Part shown: positions 21,493 to 33,060 of the stretch, in pieces
How positions within the stretch are numbered: position 1 is the first letter of the stretch
Layout of the letters: every line of letters starts with the position of its first letter
Assembly: GCA_022605405.1 (NCBI GenBank)
Contig: JABYQQ010000009.1
Span: forward strand, 806,001 to 870,000
Source of the DNA: Earliella scabrosa
Lineage: Eukaryota; Basidiomycota; Agaricomycetes; Polyporales; Polyporaceae
Direction: 5' to 3'
Length of the DNA: 64,000 nt
Program-made: the position numbers and the translations under genes
Notes under the pieces: generated by a model
Database searches by the model: none
What the model was told of the DNA's origin: nothing
The model's input: only the letters and a program-made list of their open reading frames with translations

Positions 21493-24400
21493 ATGAGGTT
21501 CTACCCGGTGAGCTTCCCTTGTCCTCTCGGCTCTCTAGGCATGCTTATGCTTGCCTGCAGTTCGAGATCTCGACCCCCCACATCGTCTATGCCGCCCTCG
21601 GCGGCTTCGTGGTCTTGGTGAGTAGTATCCTCTACTCTGGTACAGCCCAAGCATCGGCTCATCGGCATCGGCAGTTTGGCATGTTCTCCCTCTTCATACG
21701 AGAAAAGGTGTGTCAGACGTCATCTCTTGTCTCATCGTCTCATCCTCAACCCTCGTAGTTGTATGTGGGAGAAGCCATCTGGGCCTTTGTCTTTGGTGTC
21801 GCCATCGGTGAGTAGCGCTCAACTGTCCGCCCCGAAGGCGCGCTCATTCCTGCAGGTCCCTATGGCGCCGATATCTTCAACCCCAGAGCATGGGGAGGCG
21901 GCGACCATGCAGTTACCAACATCATCACGCTAGAAGTTACCCGAGTCGTTCTCGCCATCGGTGTGTTTGCCATAGGAGTCGAATTGCCCAAAGCATACAT
22001 GCAGCGGCACTGGAGGAGTATTCTCTTCTTGCTCGGTCCCGTCATGACATGGGTACGTCCCAGCATCCTTCTAGTCCCGCATCGCATCTGATATCGATTT
22101 CGTCAGGGATGGTTTGTCTCCGCGGGGCTCATCTACGCCCTAATTCCCAACCTCAATTTCCTCTCCTCCTTGGTAGTCGCCGCCTGCCTTACTCCCACCG
22201 ATCCTATCCTTGCCGCGGCAGTAATTGGCGGAAAATATGCTGACAAGCATGTCCCTGCGCATATCCGGCACCTTCTCGCAGCGGAGAGTGGTTGCAACGA
22301 CGGAGCCGCGTTCCCCTTCCTCTTCATCGCAATCTATCTCATCACCGACTCCTCGACAGGAAAGGCCATTTCCGACTGGTTCCTCCTTCTGTGGCTCTGT
22401 ACGTCATCTTTCTTCTCGTTTGCGTCCATGACGGCCCGCTAACTACCACGGTGTTCGTTCGTACGTAATTGACAGACCAGATTGCCATGGCCATTATCTT
22501 CGGCTCGCTGTTGGGCTTTGGGTTCCGTCACCTGATGAAGTTTTGCGAGCGTAAGGACCTCATCGACCGACAGTCGTACGTCGCCCAGTACGTCTCGCTT
22601 GCGTTGCTCACAATCGGCGCGACCACGCTCCTCGGATCGGACGACCTCCTTGCGGCTTTCTGTTGCGGTGCTGCCTTCGCCTGGGATGGTTTCTTCAATA
22701 AGCAGACCGAAGAGTCTGTCTTCTCATCCGTCATTGACTTGCTCTTCAACGTTGCCGCGTTCGTCTTCGTTGGCGCATGGATGCCCTTCAGCGATTTTGC
22801 CAATGCGGAACTCTCGCTCTCTGTATGGCGTCTGATCGTCATCGCGATCCTTGTTCTCCTACTTCGCCGACTTCCCATCGTAATCGCTCTGTACCGATGG
22901 ATTCCGGACATCAAGACCTTCAGGGAGGCTATCTTCAGTGGACACTTCGGTCCCATGGGTATCGGTAGGTGCTCTATAGGTCGACTACACATTCGTGTTC
23001 TAATCCACGCATCCACAACTAGGCGCGGTCTTTATTTGCACTCTTGCTGCCGAGCAACTACCACACCCCCACGATCCACCGGAAGGGCAGCAGCAGCTCC
23101 TGGCCGCGACCATCCAGCCCATCGTAGGCTTCATGGTCCTCTGCTCCATCGCCGTACACGGCCTTTCCATCCCGTTCTTCACGTTCGGCCGCCGTGTACA
23201 CTCTGTCTCCCGCACCTGGTCCAGGCACGACACCGCCGGAACGTTCGGCTCCACGCGCCGCAACCGCGCCATCCTGCCCGAGTGGACGACGCAGATCCGG
23301 CACGTGCAGCCTGGCGACGAGATTGTCGTCAACCGCGATCAGGAGGGCAGCGTCACGCCGGTCGAGGGCAGCTCGTCGCAGGACGAGAAGCACATGGACG
23401 ACATACGGGAGAAGGGCGAGCGCGGTGGGGGCAACCCACCTGACGGGACGGAGATAGTCTCGGAGTGGAAGGAAGGCCCGCACAGGGTCATTGAGCGGCG
23501 CGCAGGGCCTGGTGCTGAGGTGAGTGTCTCACATGCCGCGCTTCTGCGTCCTTTTCGCCATTGCGGGCGGACGTGGGGGGAGGGGGCTTGGGAAGTGCGA
23601 AGAGCTGGGAACGCTGATCATTGCGCACGCCCGTTTCAGGTCGAGGTCGAGGTGCAGCGCAACGCATATGGGCCGAAGGAGACGATGACGGACAGGCTGC
23701 AGGTCGCGGAGGACTCGTCGCATGGGCTCGTGAACGAGATCCGGAAGAAGCTCCGCCTTGCGCCCGAGGAGCTCGAACAGGTCCTGAGCCAGACCGAGGA
23801 GGGCGTCAAGCGCGAGGCCCACGAAGTGGAGGAGCGCGCGAAGGAGGCCGGCGCCGCGGCCCTGTCGGCACTCGGCACGCATGCCCCGCAGACGAAGCAC
23901 GACGAGGGCGAGGAGGACGACGAGGGGTGGATGTCGGACCAGAGCGCAGGCGAGCCGTCCGGGAGCGGGGCGGCCGCGCGCGGCAAGTCGCCCAAGTCGA
24001 AAGGCACGAAGGGCTCGCGCAAACGCTCCATGCGTCGCGGCGTGCTCGGACAGCGGCCGCAGGCGATCCAGCGGTCGCAGAGCGAGGACTTTGCGGCGCG
24101 GAGGGCGTCCACGATTGCCGACGAGGACAGCAGCGGGACGCCCCCGTCGGGCACGCAGACGCCCTCCGAGGACACGCGCGGGCGGAGCTCGGCGATGCAT
24201 CGCTCGCCCGCGGGCTCTGGGACGCACACGCCGACGTACGTGCGTGCCGCACACCGACGCATCGACTCGATCCGCTCGGGCGCGCCGAGCCGCGAGATGT
24301 CGCCCGCGCGGTCGGTGCGCTTCGTGGAGGAGCTGCCGTCGCCGCGCGTGATGTCGCCGTCGTCCCCCGCGTCGCCGGCGTTCCTGTCTGTACCTGGGGC

Positions 24401-24530
24401 GCCAACGTCGTCTCAGCCGCATTCTTCCGAGACCGAGACGGAGGAGGACGACTCGCCGAGGAACCAGGTGCGGTTTAGTCTGCCCTCGCCGGGGGATAAG
24501 GCGAACCATGACCACCATGGTAAGGCGTGA
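21493..24530 (+). CDS. nha1: Na+(K+)/H+ antiporter, NHA1/SOD2 type
   Basis: This is a plasma-membrane alkali-cation/proton antiporter that exports Na+ or K+ and helps with pH and salt balance. Nine exons (21493-21507, 21561-21617, 21675-21707, 21759-21807, 21856-22052, 22107-22398, 22476-22964, 23023-23519, 23640-24530) join in phase to 839 residues. Hydrophobic helices fill the first 430 or so residues. Family signatures are AIWAFVFGVAIGPYGADIF, the TPTDPILAAAV motif and ESGCNDGAAFPFLF, whose Asn-Asp pair is the transport site in relatives. The last 400 residues are a hydrophilic Ser/Pro/Arg/Glu-rich tail, as in yeast Nha1, probably cytosolic and regulatory. The very short first exons are typical for basidiomycetes. 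The start is set by the only ATG that splices into the conserved frame. Confidence 0.92.
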
Positions 24531-25290
24531 AGTGGCGGTGGAGGTGCTGTGTTGTGAGTACTAGTGCTTGCTTGGGTTATGCTTTCGGATGGGAGTTATG
24601 GTGCCCCTTCAGAGGAAGAGGAAGGGTGAGATGCGCGGGCCCTGGGTTCGGATACGGATTAGATGGACGATGTGCGGGTACCATCGCGGATGCTCGTCTC
24701 TGCTGCTGTTGATGCTGTTGCTGTGTAGAGTTATACCACGACGACTATGCATGTCTTAATGATTTCTTCCTCTTGCTTTTCCTCTCTCTTGTCTACGTCT
24801 CTCTGCTGCTGCTATGGCCTCGCTGTATTATCTAGCAGTCTTCCTCCTTCTCCGTTCCTGTTACGTTCGTGTCACGTCTTGTGTTTTGCCTCCCAATGTA
24901 CCTACCTCTCTCATGTCATCTTTACATACATCGCTACGCGCTCGTACGTCTCTGACTGCATCGCACCACAACCTGCATGGCTCGATATGTAGTACCATAG
25001 AGCTTGGAGGACCCTCTCAGTTAGGGCTCGGAACCCGCTACATAATATCCCTCTCGTACCTTATCTCGACGTATTCACATGTCCGAACGCGCCCCTTCGC
25101 ACGTTCATACAACGCAGTCCGCCAAGCCTCCTTCCGGACCTCCATCTCAACATCTACACCAACTCCAGAACACGGAAAACGCCCGGGGCTCCTCGCGCAC
25201 ACCGTGCCTCGCCGCCCCCGCTCTCGCCATAGATCTGCCTTGGCCCTCCCATCTACCACGGCAACGACGAACGTTGATTGACAGAATGAT
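24531..25290. other. intergenic between convergent genes
   Basis: This is the 3' flank shared by the antiporter gene (+) and the FAD-dependent gene (-). It is T- and C-rich with only short frames and no supported gene. Confidence 0.6.
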
Positions 25291-27535
25291 CTACGCAGCC
25301 TGGATACGCCCCGACGCCGACCGCCCCACGCGCTCGCGCTCGAGGTGTCTGAGGTCCACCCCGAGGACGCGCACGCACGCGCGCAGGAGCGCGAGGCCGA
25401 GCGCGAACATAGTCCCCAGGACGTACGCCCCGCCGGACGCCTCGAAGAGCGCGAACGCGCGCGCGAGGCGCACCGCACCGCGGTCGGGCGTGCGGTCCGC
25501 GGGGACGATCGTGAAGGGGAGCTTTGGGTGCGCGTAGGTCGCGTCGGGGTCTACAGGGTAAGGGGATGGGGAAGGGGAGAGGAGGGCGGCGGCGGAGCGG
25601 AGGCCGGAGGTGAAGCCGTCTTCGTGGAAGCCGTATTTTGTCCATGCGCCGGCGTAGGAGACCCCGCGGGTGCGTTGGATGGTGGGGAGCTCGCGCTGCG
25701 CGCGGATGGCCTAGGTGTAGATGGGCGAAGGTTAGTGTTTTGGGGGAGAATGGGGGTAGTGGATGGTATGACGGAAACGTATGTACCTCGTCGCTGAGAA
25801 CGGGATGGTCGTACTTGTAGCGGCCAAACTCGAGCGTGGGCTTGGGCTCGAATGGAGGGTTGAGCGTTACAAGGACGGGGCCGTGCGCGGCCATGTCGAG
25901 GTGCTGGAGCTCGTTCATCCAGTCTGTCAGGTTGAGTTAGAAGAGATGGGGGCGTCGATTAGGGGTGTGCGTTCTGGCAAGATGGAACTTACACGTTCTA
26001 GGACAAAGATGAGCGGGTGGCATCGAGGGCGATGCTGAGGGATGCGACTCACAATGACACCTGGTTGACGTTCGGAAGGTACTTTCCCGAGTCGTCCGTC
26101 ACCGACTTGGTCAAGTAGTTCCAGCATGACCAGGCAATGCGGGCCTTGGGCATCAGCTGTGAACCGACCTATCAGTATGTTCCGCCATGTGAACTTGCTC
26201 GATAGTCCGACTTACCCGTTCGTCGCAGTGCAGCACGGCTTCGTTTCTGTTCCACTTGAACGCCTCCAATATACGCGCTTCTTCCTTGGACATACCACCG
26301 CCTGCGTTCAGGATGTCCACAGTGGTGTCGGTATGGCATGCCATGATGACATGATCGAACTCCAGAGCTTCGCCAGCCGCCGTGGTCAGCTTGACTGTAT
26401 GCGTCTGCCCAGTTTTATCCGAGACCGGCACTGACTCCAAGGCCTTGATCGGGGTGGAAAGGTGCAACTGAGCAGGAGGAAGCTTCGAGAGGATCTTTTG
26501 GACATAGGTTCGGCTATACAGAACTGCTGAGCAAGTGCGCGCAGTAGTTGGGTCCCGATGACGACTGACCTGCCGCCACGGAGGGTCAGCCATTTTGGTT
26601 TCCCGGTGATTTGAAGCAAGTGGTGGTTGTGCATGAATTGTATCTAGGCAGACAACAGGCGGATCAGGACTTCCTTCGGGTTTCGAACGGGTGCGGCTGC
26701 TTACCAGTGTCTTCGCGGGGAAATCGAGCGCACACTTGTCCGGTGGCGTGCTCCAGATAGCGGCAGTCATCGGCTGAGCAGAAGATTTGTTAGGGTCGAG
26801 AGAAAGGTCAAGATTGATGCATACAATGAGGTAGTTGTCGCGGAACGAGTCCGAGTACCCGTTCTGCTTCAGGTACGTCCCAATGGAAAGCTCTTCGTCC
26901 GGGGCACCTTTCGTCTGCATGTCAATGACGAACTTCTGCGCACTCGCGTTGAAGCGCAGGACATCGTAGAGAAGACGCCACATGTCGGTGTCGAGGAGGC
27001 GAGAGGGCTGACAGAAGACGGTCAGGAGGTTGTTCCCGGCCCATTCGAATGCACCCATGTCGCGCGAGACAGCAAAGGTCATTTCTGTGGGGAGGATGCG
27101 CTCCGCTAAGTCGCGATAGAGGTTGAGGAAGTTGATGAAGTTGGGGTACGTGCTCGGGTTGAAGACGATCTATCAGGCAAAGTCGTGCTTTCAGAATGCC
27201 TGTTTAATAGTCAAGGTCAAGTCATCGGCACTCACGAAACCCCTTCAAATCAAACGTTGTATGTCAACTACTGTGATAATCGGCTGAGGGCTGAGCTTTG
27301 GAAGTCAAACTTACGTGTCTACATCTATGGGCTCTATACCGGGACGGTCATACGTTACAGTGTTGGCATGCCCACCCGGGCGGGGGTCCGCCTCGAACAA
27401 GTGAACTTCATGTTCGGTGTACTCGTTGAGCAGCTAGCCGACACGTGAACCTGATATTCGCTCCAATGATATAGAAAGACCTACCCAAGTCGCACCAAGA
27501 CCGGAGACTCCCGACCCAACCACAGCAATCTTCAT
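25291..27535 (-). CDS. FAD/NAD-binding amine-oxidase-like protein (COG2907 type) with micro-exons
   Basis: Eleven exons on the - strand join in phase to 542 residues. The N-terminus MKIAVVGSGVSGLGATW is a dinucleotide-binding Rossmann fold, and HLFEADPRPGGHANTV follows as the usual FAD-contact motif. Later come GFIVFNPSTYPNF, FDHVIMACHTDTT, the YWMNELQHL motif and GVSYAGAWTKYGFHEDGF near the C-terminus. These match the flavoprotein family often found beside cyclopropane-fatty-acid synthase in bacteria and fungi. The substrate is not established and no such synthase is in this window. Two conserved motifs are assembled only if a 7-nt exon (27236-27242, in VDTGF) and a 5-nt exon (25993-25997, in VSLTYW) are used. 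The gene is divergent from the alcohol-oxidase-like gene. Confidence 0.85.
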
Positions 27536-28282
27536 CTTTATCTGGAAACGATGGTTAACACTCCGTGATGGGGATGACGTGGCGCGGTAAGTCGTACATA
27601 TGGACCGCGCTCGTCCCCGGGCACGTGGTACAGGCAGAGGAGAGGAAGGAACGACGGTGAGGCGCGTGTGCAACGTGGGCAGGCATGGCTGATGTCGTTG
27701 GCATAGAGAGCGCTCCGTCACACCCTGTGAACAACGACGCTTGCCATATTAGGTAAAAGCCGACTCATTCGTGTCAACGAGGCGCACGTGGGGATCCGGG
27801 CCGGGCCGGGAACGCTGAGGTGGCGTGTCGAGTCGGGGTCACTGGCCGTGGGCCGTGGCGGATGAGGTCCGCCTGACTCCGGCTCGAGAGGTTTAAATCC
27901 TCTGTCGATTGGCCCCAGGTTGGTCTTGGTAAGAATTGTGTGTCCGGGCCGGGCTTTACAGTGACGAGGGAGGTCTTCGGACGGAGTCACGGGGGCAGGT
28001 GGCCCGGTCGCTACGCAGGTTCAGTACGTTCAGTCCTCCAAGGTGAAGCCCGCGCCGGCTGAAAGGAGCGCACCCCTCGGTTGGCGACTATGGCGCTGCT
28101 GTCGGTCTACGGCTAGGCCTCAGATGTAGGCAACATTGGCTGAGAACACTCGAGTCTCGCCCGCACCGTCGTGCCTGTACTCCGTACGAGCGGGATATAA
28201 AAGCGTGACTCAAGAGGTGAGGAGCTTCCCAAGCTGGCCCACCTTTTCAACCTTCCTGCGCTTCTGCTTCTCATTCCCTTCC
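27536..28282. promoter_or_regulatory. divergent promoter region of the FAD gene and the alcohol-oxidase-like gene
   Basis: This is 747 bp without a gene. TATAAAAG at 28196-28203 lies 80 bp before the ATG of the rightward gene and is a good TATA box. A GC-rich hairpin-like stretch around 27858-27880 was seen but has no clear function. Confidence 0.65.
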
Positions 28283-30967
28283 ATGGCCCAGAACGAGTTT
28301 GATATTATCATCGCCGGTGGTGCGTTCTTCTCAACCATATCTGCCTGTAGCACATGAGGACTTGGGGACTGATGGCGCCCGTTTGCAGGTGGCACTGCCG
28401 GTTGTATTATCGCAGGACGGCTTGCCGCCGCCGACCCTTTGCTCAACATCCTTGTCGTCGAAGCAGGTCCCACTACCCGCGATGACGATCTGCACACCCA
28501 ACCGGCACGGTACCTACATCATCTCCGTCCGGAGACCTCAACTATCAAATTCCATGTCGGTCGCGAGAGCGCGGCGCTGGGCGGACGCGCCCCTGTTGTC
28601 CCGTGCGGGCAGTGCGTTGGTGGGGGGTCGAGCATAAACTGTGAGCACGTCCTCCCATTCTCTCATACTGACTATCATTGATCGCCGGGCCCGGTCGCAC
28701 TTCACCATAGTCACCATGTACACACGAGCAGCGGCTTCTGACTACGATGACTGGGAGACTGTGTATGGGAACCGCGGATGGAGCTGCTCCGATCTCCTTC
28801 CGCTGCATCGCAAGGTAAGCGAGCGTCCAGAATGCGCATTTCCTTGTTTGGGCTTGACATCGCTTACCCTCTCTGTCCCAGTGCGAAACGTACGAGGTCG
28901 CGCCGGACCAGCCCACGCATGGCTACTCTGGACCGCTCAAGGTTTCGTATGGTGGTTTCTACACCGAGATCGGCAAAGAGTTCCTCGACGTTGCCGCCGA
29001 GTATGACAAGAGCCGGGGGACTACCGACGATCTGAACGCTTTCAACGACTGCAACAAGTATGGGGTAAGTGCTGCGATATCTCTCATTCCTGCGTCACTA
29101 ACGCGCTACCCCTCAGCGATTGCCCAAGTACGTTCCTAGATAGAGTTCGTTGAGGGGCGATACTCACGACAGGCACTTAGGTGGATAGATTCCAAGACGG
29201 GCACCCGCTCGGATGTTCCCCACCATTACATCTACAAGCACAACCTATCGAACATTCAAATTCTCAGCGGACATCATGTTAAGCGCGTCATCTTCCGGTC
29301 AGCAGCATATCCTCTAATGTCAGCCCTGACGCATACTGAGAAGCAACGTTCGCAGCGGGGATCGTGCCGTTGGCATCGAATACATCCCCAACAAACGCTT
29401 CCACCCCGACGCCAGTTCTGAAGTCATCACAACGATGGCACGGCGACTGGTCGTCTTGTCCGCTGGGACGATAGGGTCACCTGCGATTCTCGAGCGCTCC
29501 GGGATTGGCTCGAAGGAGGTCCTGGAGAAGGCTGGCGTGAAACAAACGGTCGATCTTCCGGGCGTAGGGGAGAATCACATAGGTGTGTCCCTTGTGACCT
29601 ACAATGCTAAGTGGAAACCACAAGTTGATGCATTCCGGGCCTCGGACCCGCCCTGACAAGATCACCAGGTCATCTGTGCTCCGTATGTCGCCGCTCAGGA
29701 AGCGCACACGCTCGACGGAATCGTTGCGAACAACGAAGACGAGATAAACAGTAAGTTCGCAGTCCGTCTTGGCTTCCCTCGGGTAAATGATCTTAATGCT
29801 TCTCGTGCCAGAGTGGACGGAACAATGGAAGGCTCAGGGCTCCGGATTGATGGCACAGAAGTTGGTTCTTGTTCGTAACTCTCTGTCATAGATCATTAGC
29901 ATGCTGACTGCACCGCAGTGGTCTCGAATCCGGCGTCAAGCTGCGTCCGCTCAGGAAGGACCTCGACAATATCGGGGAAGACTTCCGCAAGAGATGGCTG
30001 TCTTACTACGCCCCTGCTCCAGACAGGCCCGTGATGTGGTTCGGCTCGGTGGCTCTGTAAATAGGTTCTTTCCTCTCATAACATTTAATCACTGACAACA
30101 ACATCCATTCGCAGCTTCATGGGTGATCGTACCAAGATCTCTGTTGACAAGTGTTTCAGTATCTCCTGGTTCCTCTATCACCCGTCGTCTGTCGGCTACC
30201 TCCATATTACTAGTGACGACGTCGAAGCCCCGCTCGACTTCCACCCCGGCTACCTAGACAAGTGAGTCCTGTCGCTAGTTCTCTATTTTCGCACTCGTCA
30301 AACAAGTTGGACTGACCACGACGATCTCTCATTTTCAGCGCTGACGATCTCGCCCTCCACAAGTGGGCTTACAAACTGTCACGCGAGTTCGCCCGACGCA
30401 TGCCCTCGTATCGTGGAGAGGTCGTCGGCGGACACCCGATCTTCCCCCCAGACAGCAAGCTCCAGCCTCGCGCGCACGACGGGCCCGTCCCCGTCTCTGA
30501 GCCGGATTTGGTGTACTCGGAGGAAGACGAGAAGGCTATCGAGGATTACGTGCGCGAGGTCGTCCGCACCGCGTGGCACTCTGTAGGCCGATTCATGCTG
30601 ATTCGTCCAACCGTCATCCTGATGACACATTCCAGCTCGGCACTTGCGCGATGATGCCTCGCGAGAAGGGCGGTGTCGTCGACTCGAGGCTGAACGTATA
30701 CGGGACGGATGGGTTGAAGGTTGCGGGTGCGTACTACCAGTTCCTAACGCTCGCGGCTATGTCAGGCTCACCTGCGCGTCTGCTAGACCTCTCGATTGCT
30801 CCAGGCAACGTCTCTACAGTGAGTGCACATTTCCCCCCACATACGATATATGGTGAACTGAGAACCATCGTCAGAACACTTATTCGACCGCAGTCGTGAT
30901 CGGAGAGAAAGCCGCCCTCATCATTGCTCAAGACTTGGGTATCCCGATGGAGACCGAGGGGCAGTGA
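28283..30967 (+). CDS. GMC-family alcohol oxidase (methanol-oxidase-like), intracellular
   Basis: This is a flavoenzyme likely to oxidise short primary alcohols to aldehydes with release of H2O2. About 15 exons are predicted. The first residues, MAQNEFDIIIAGGGTAGCI, form the FAD-binding fold and there is no signal peptide. The GGGSSIN and MYTRAAASDYDDW motifs, SAGTIGSPAILERSGIG (GMC signature 2), MGDRTKISVDKCFSISWFL and the ending TCAMMPREKGGVVDSRLNVY are those of the AOX branch. The catalytic His is in TAWHSLGTCAM, and the Asn follows in STNTYSTAVVIGEK. One intron splits GENHI/DHQV and another splits KVA/DLSIAPGNV, with normal GT-AG ends. In relatives this enzyme is cytosolic, peroxisomal or secreted without a classical signal. 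All key residues are present, so it should be active. Confidence 0.88.
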
Positions 30968-31402
30968 TGTACATTGTAGTATAGTCTACAGAAATCCATG
31001 CACGCGGCGTCTGATTCCTGTGTCATGCCATGTATCACATCGTGCTCAAATCCTTGCCATATACTCACGACGTCGCCCATCGTTGCCCGTGTGTTACAGT
31101 GTGCCGGGAAGATCCAATGACCGTATCCAGTCTGCGGTCACCTCAGTCCCATTGGTTCACGCTCACCGTGCACACGGATCTGTACGCTGCCTCGGGAGAA
31201 CGCATGGCCTCCGTGTACGTATACCTTAAGTCTGGAAAGTTTGAAGTCGCGCTGGCAGAGCCTTCTCAAGACAAGAACAAAAGGAGTGTATATTATAGTC
31301 CGTCAGGTGTATGATGCTACTGCAAGAAGTAGTGCTACGAGAGAATGACTCCGTGCCACGCTGTCTGAGCGTCCGGGATCCCAGTATCTGCCGGTGATCC
31401 AT
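30968..31402. other. intergenic between convergent genes
   Basis: This is the 3' flank of the alcohol-oxidase-like gene and of the KRE9-like gene. No gene or repeat was seen. Confidence 0.6.
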
Positions 31403-32027
31403 TTAGAACAGGTCGATGTCGCTCGAGATCTCGGCGGGCTTGATCGAGAATTTGGGCGACGCGTTGCCCGAGTCACCGAACACTGATAGAAGATACTCGT
31501 CAGCCGTGGCTCGTGCGAGACCAGGGAAGGAAAGAGATGATGGGGAGAAAGAGAGGGAATGGGATACTCACAGACGATGACGTAGTCGTCGCGGCTCGCC
31601 ACATCAGGTACAGTAACGTTCACCTCGCCGGCGGCAATGGGGAAGTTGGTCGCAAGCGGGCGGCCTGCATGAGGGAAGACACTCGACGTCAGTATGCTCG
31701 CTGTCACGAACTGGAACGAGGACACGCACGGATGTCGAGGTGCTCATTGGTGCTGCCCTCCTCGATGTAGCCAAGGAGGATGAGCCCGGTCTCGTTCATG
31801 ACCTCGGGAGGGATGTCCTTGGTCTCCCATGTCACCGTCTGCACTGATCCGACCGTCCACGCGTCCCCTGCGACGGGGGCGGTGATCGGCGGGCGGAAGA
31901 CGATGTCGATGTTGTTCTTCGAGGGGTCGAAGACGGCCGTCGACACGGCGGTCGGAGCTGCGTACACCGCAGAGGCGGCGGCGGCAATGGCAGAGAAGGC
32001 AGCAATGAGCTTCGTGGAGGCGAACAT
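31403..32027 (-). CDS. KRE9/KNH1-like small secreted protein, copy 1
   Basis: Three exons (31730-32027, 31572-31664, 31403-31482) give 156 residues. An N-terminal signal peptide (MFASTKLIAAFSAIAAAASAVYA) is followed by IVFRPPITAPVAGDAWTVGS and VTWETKDIPPEV, then LGYIEEGSTNEHLDI and GEVNVTVPDVASRDDYVIV. This is the single Kre9/Knh1-type immunoglobulin-like fold seen in many small basidiomycete cell-surface proteins, some tied to beta-1,6-glucan or the wall. A typical TATA box lies upstream. No GPI-anchor tail is visible, so it is probably secreted. The function is not established. A paralogue lies at 39443 beyond the Rif1-like gene. Confidence 0.8.
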
Positions 32028-33060
32028 CGTGTCAAAGGGTAGTGTCTCGAGTCGAGGGTTTGGGGGTTTCGTTAGGACGGGGCAAGGAACGAACGGTCGA
32101 CGAGACGAGACCTGGAGAGGAGGGGAGAGGGAGGGACGTAAAGAGAGAACAGAGAGCACGGAGCGTTGGGAGGGTCGGCTTGCAGCCGAGGTGTTTTTAT
32201 ACCTGCTCCACGAACGCGTCGCTGGCGAGTGATCGTATTTGCCTTCGCGCGGTTCTAGCGCTGTTGGTAGTATTTCCGCAGGTGGTCATCTGCAATTACA
32301 TAGAATGTCCGCGCCGCTGGGTCGCTACGCGGACGTCGTCTAGCGGATGCACGCTACGCCCGCCCTTCGGAAGAGGGATCTGGCCGCAATACGCGTCCTG
32401 TTATGCGACCGTCCGGAACCTGTTTCACGGATTCGAACGCTTCATTAGCTTGGTATGCCACGAATGAATTTCCTTCAAGAACGCACCCCCATGCTTCATG
32501 TCGTAGCCACTGAACCTGTGGATGATCAAAGAGTCACAGTGCAGAATGCCACTCGGCGTTGAGTGGAGCAACGTTCTGATTCAAGCTCGGGTAGCGGTGG
32601 CAGTGCCACGGTAAGCACGCATACCGTATACGCACTTAGCGCATTCGCCCCATCCGGTCGCGACGATGACGATCATGTCTCGGGTTTCATAACAGTGTCG
32701 CCGCGCGGCGCGCGCAGGCCCCTCGGCAGTCGTAAAGTACTATGGGGCCGTATGGGCCGCCGAGGCCAACCACAATGCCATTTGACGACGATGATGACAT
32801 GGAATGCATGTTGAATGTACTACTTACTAGCATATGAGATGTGCGTGCCTATACTACAGTGCGTAAGGGATTATGCAGCTTGAGAGTCAATGCGGGTCAC
32901 AAAACTATCGACAGCGAAGAAACAGGGCCATACGACGACGGGAACAAGGTTGGGTGGGGATAGGGTGCAGTGTGGCTCATAAGTATGAACTACGTAAGTA
33001 GGCTTCGAAGCGGAGCGGGGTACAAACGCAATTTCGGAAGCAGCGCTGCGCATTGGCGCA
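32028..33060. promoter_or_regulatory. intergenic with TATA box of the KRE9-like gene
   Basis: On the - strand TATAAAAA (+ strand 32194-32201) lies about 170 bp before the KRE9-like ATG. The remaining part, up to the end of the Rif1-like gene, holds no supported gene. Confidence 0.6.

Noticed and set aside
27845..27920. Possible tRNA on the + strand (AGAGG TTTAAAT CCTCT as T-arm, GGCGGA hairpin)
   Set aside because: The T-loop lacks the TTC start, and no matching acceptor stem or D-arm was found.
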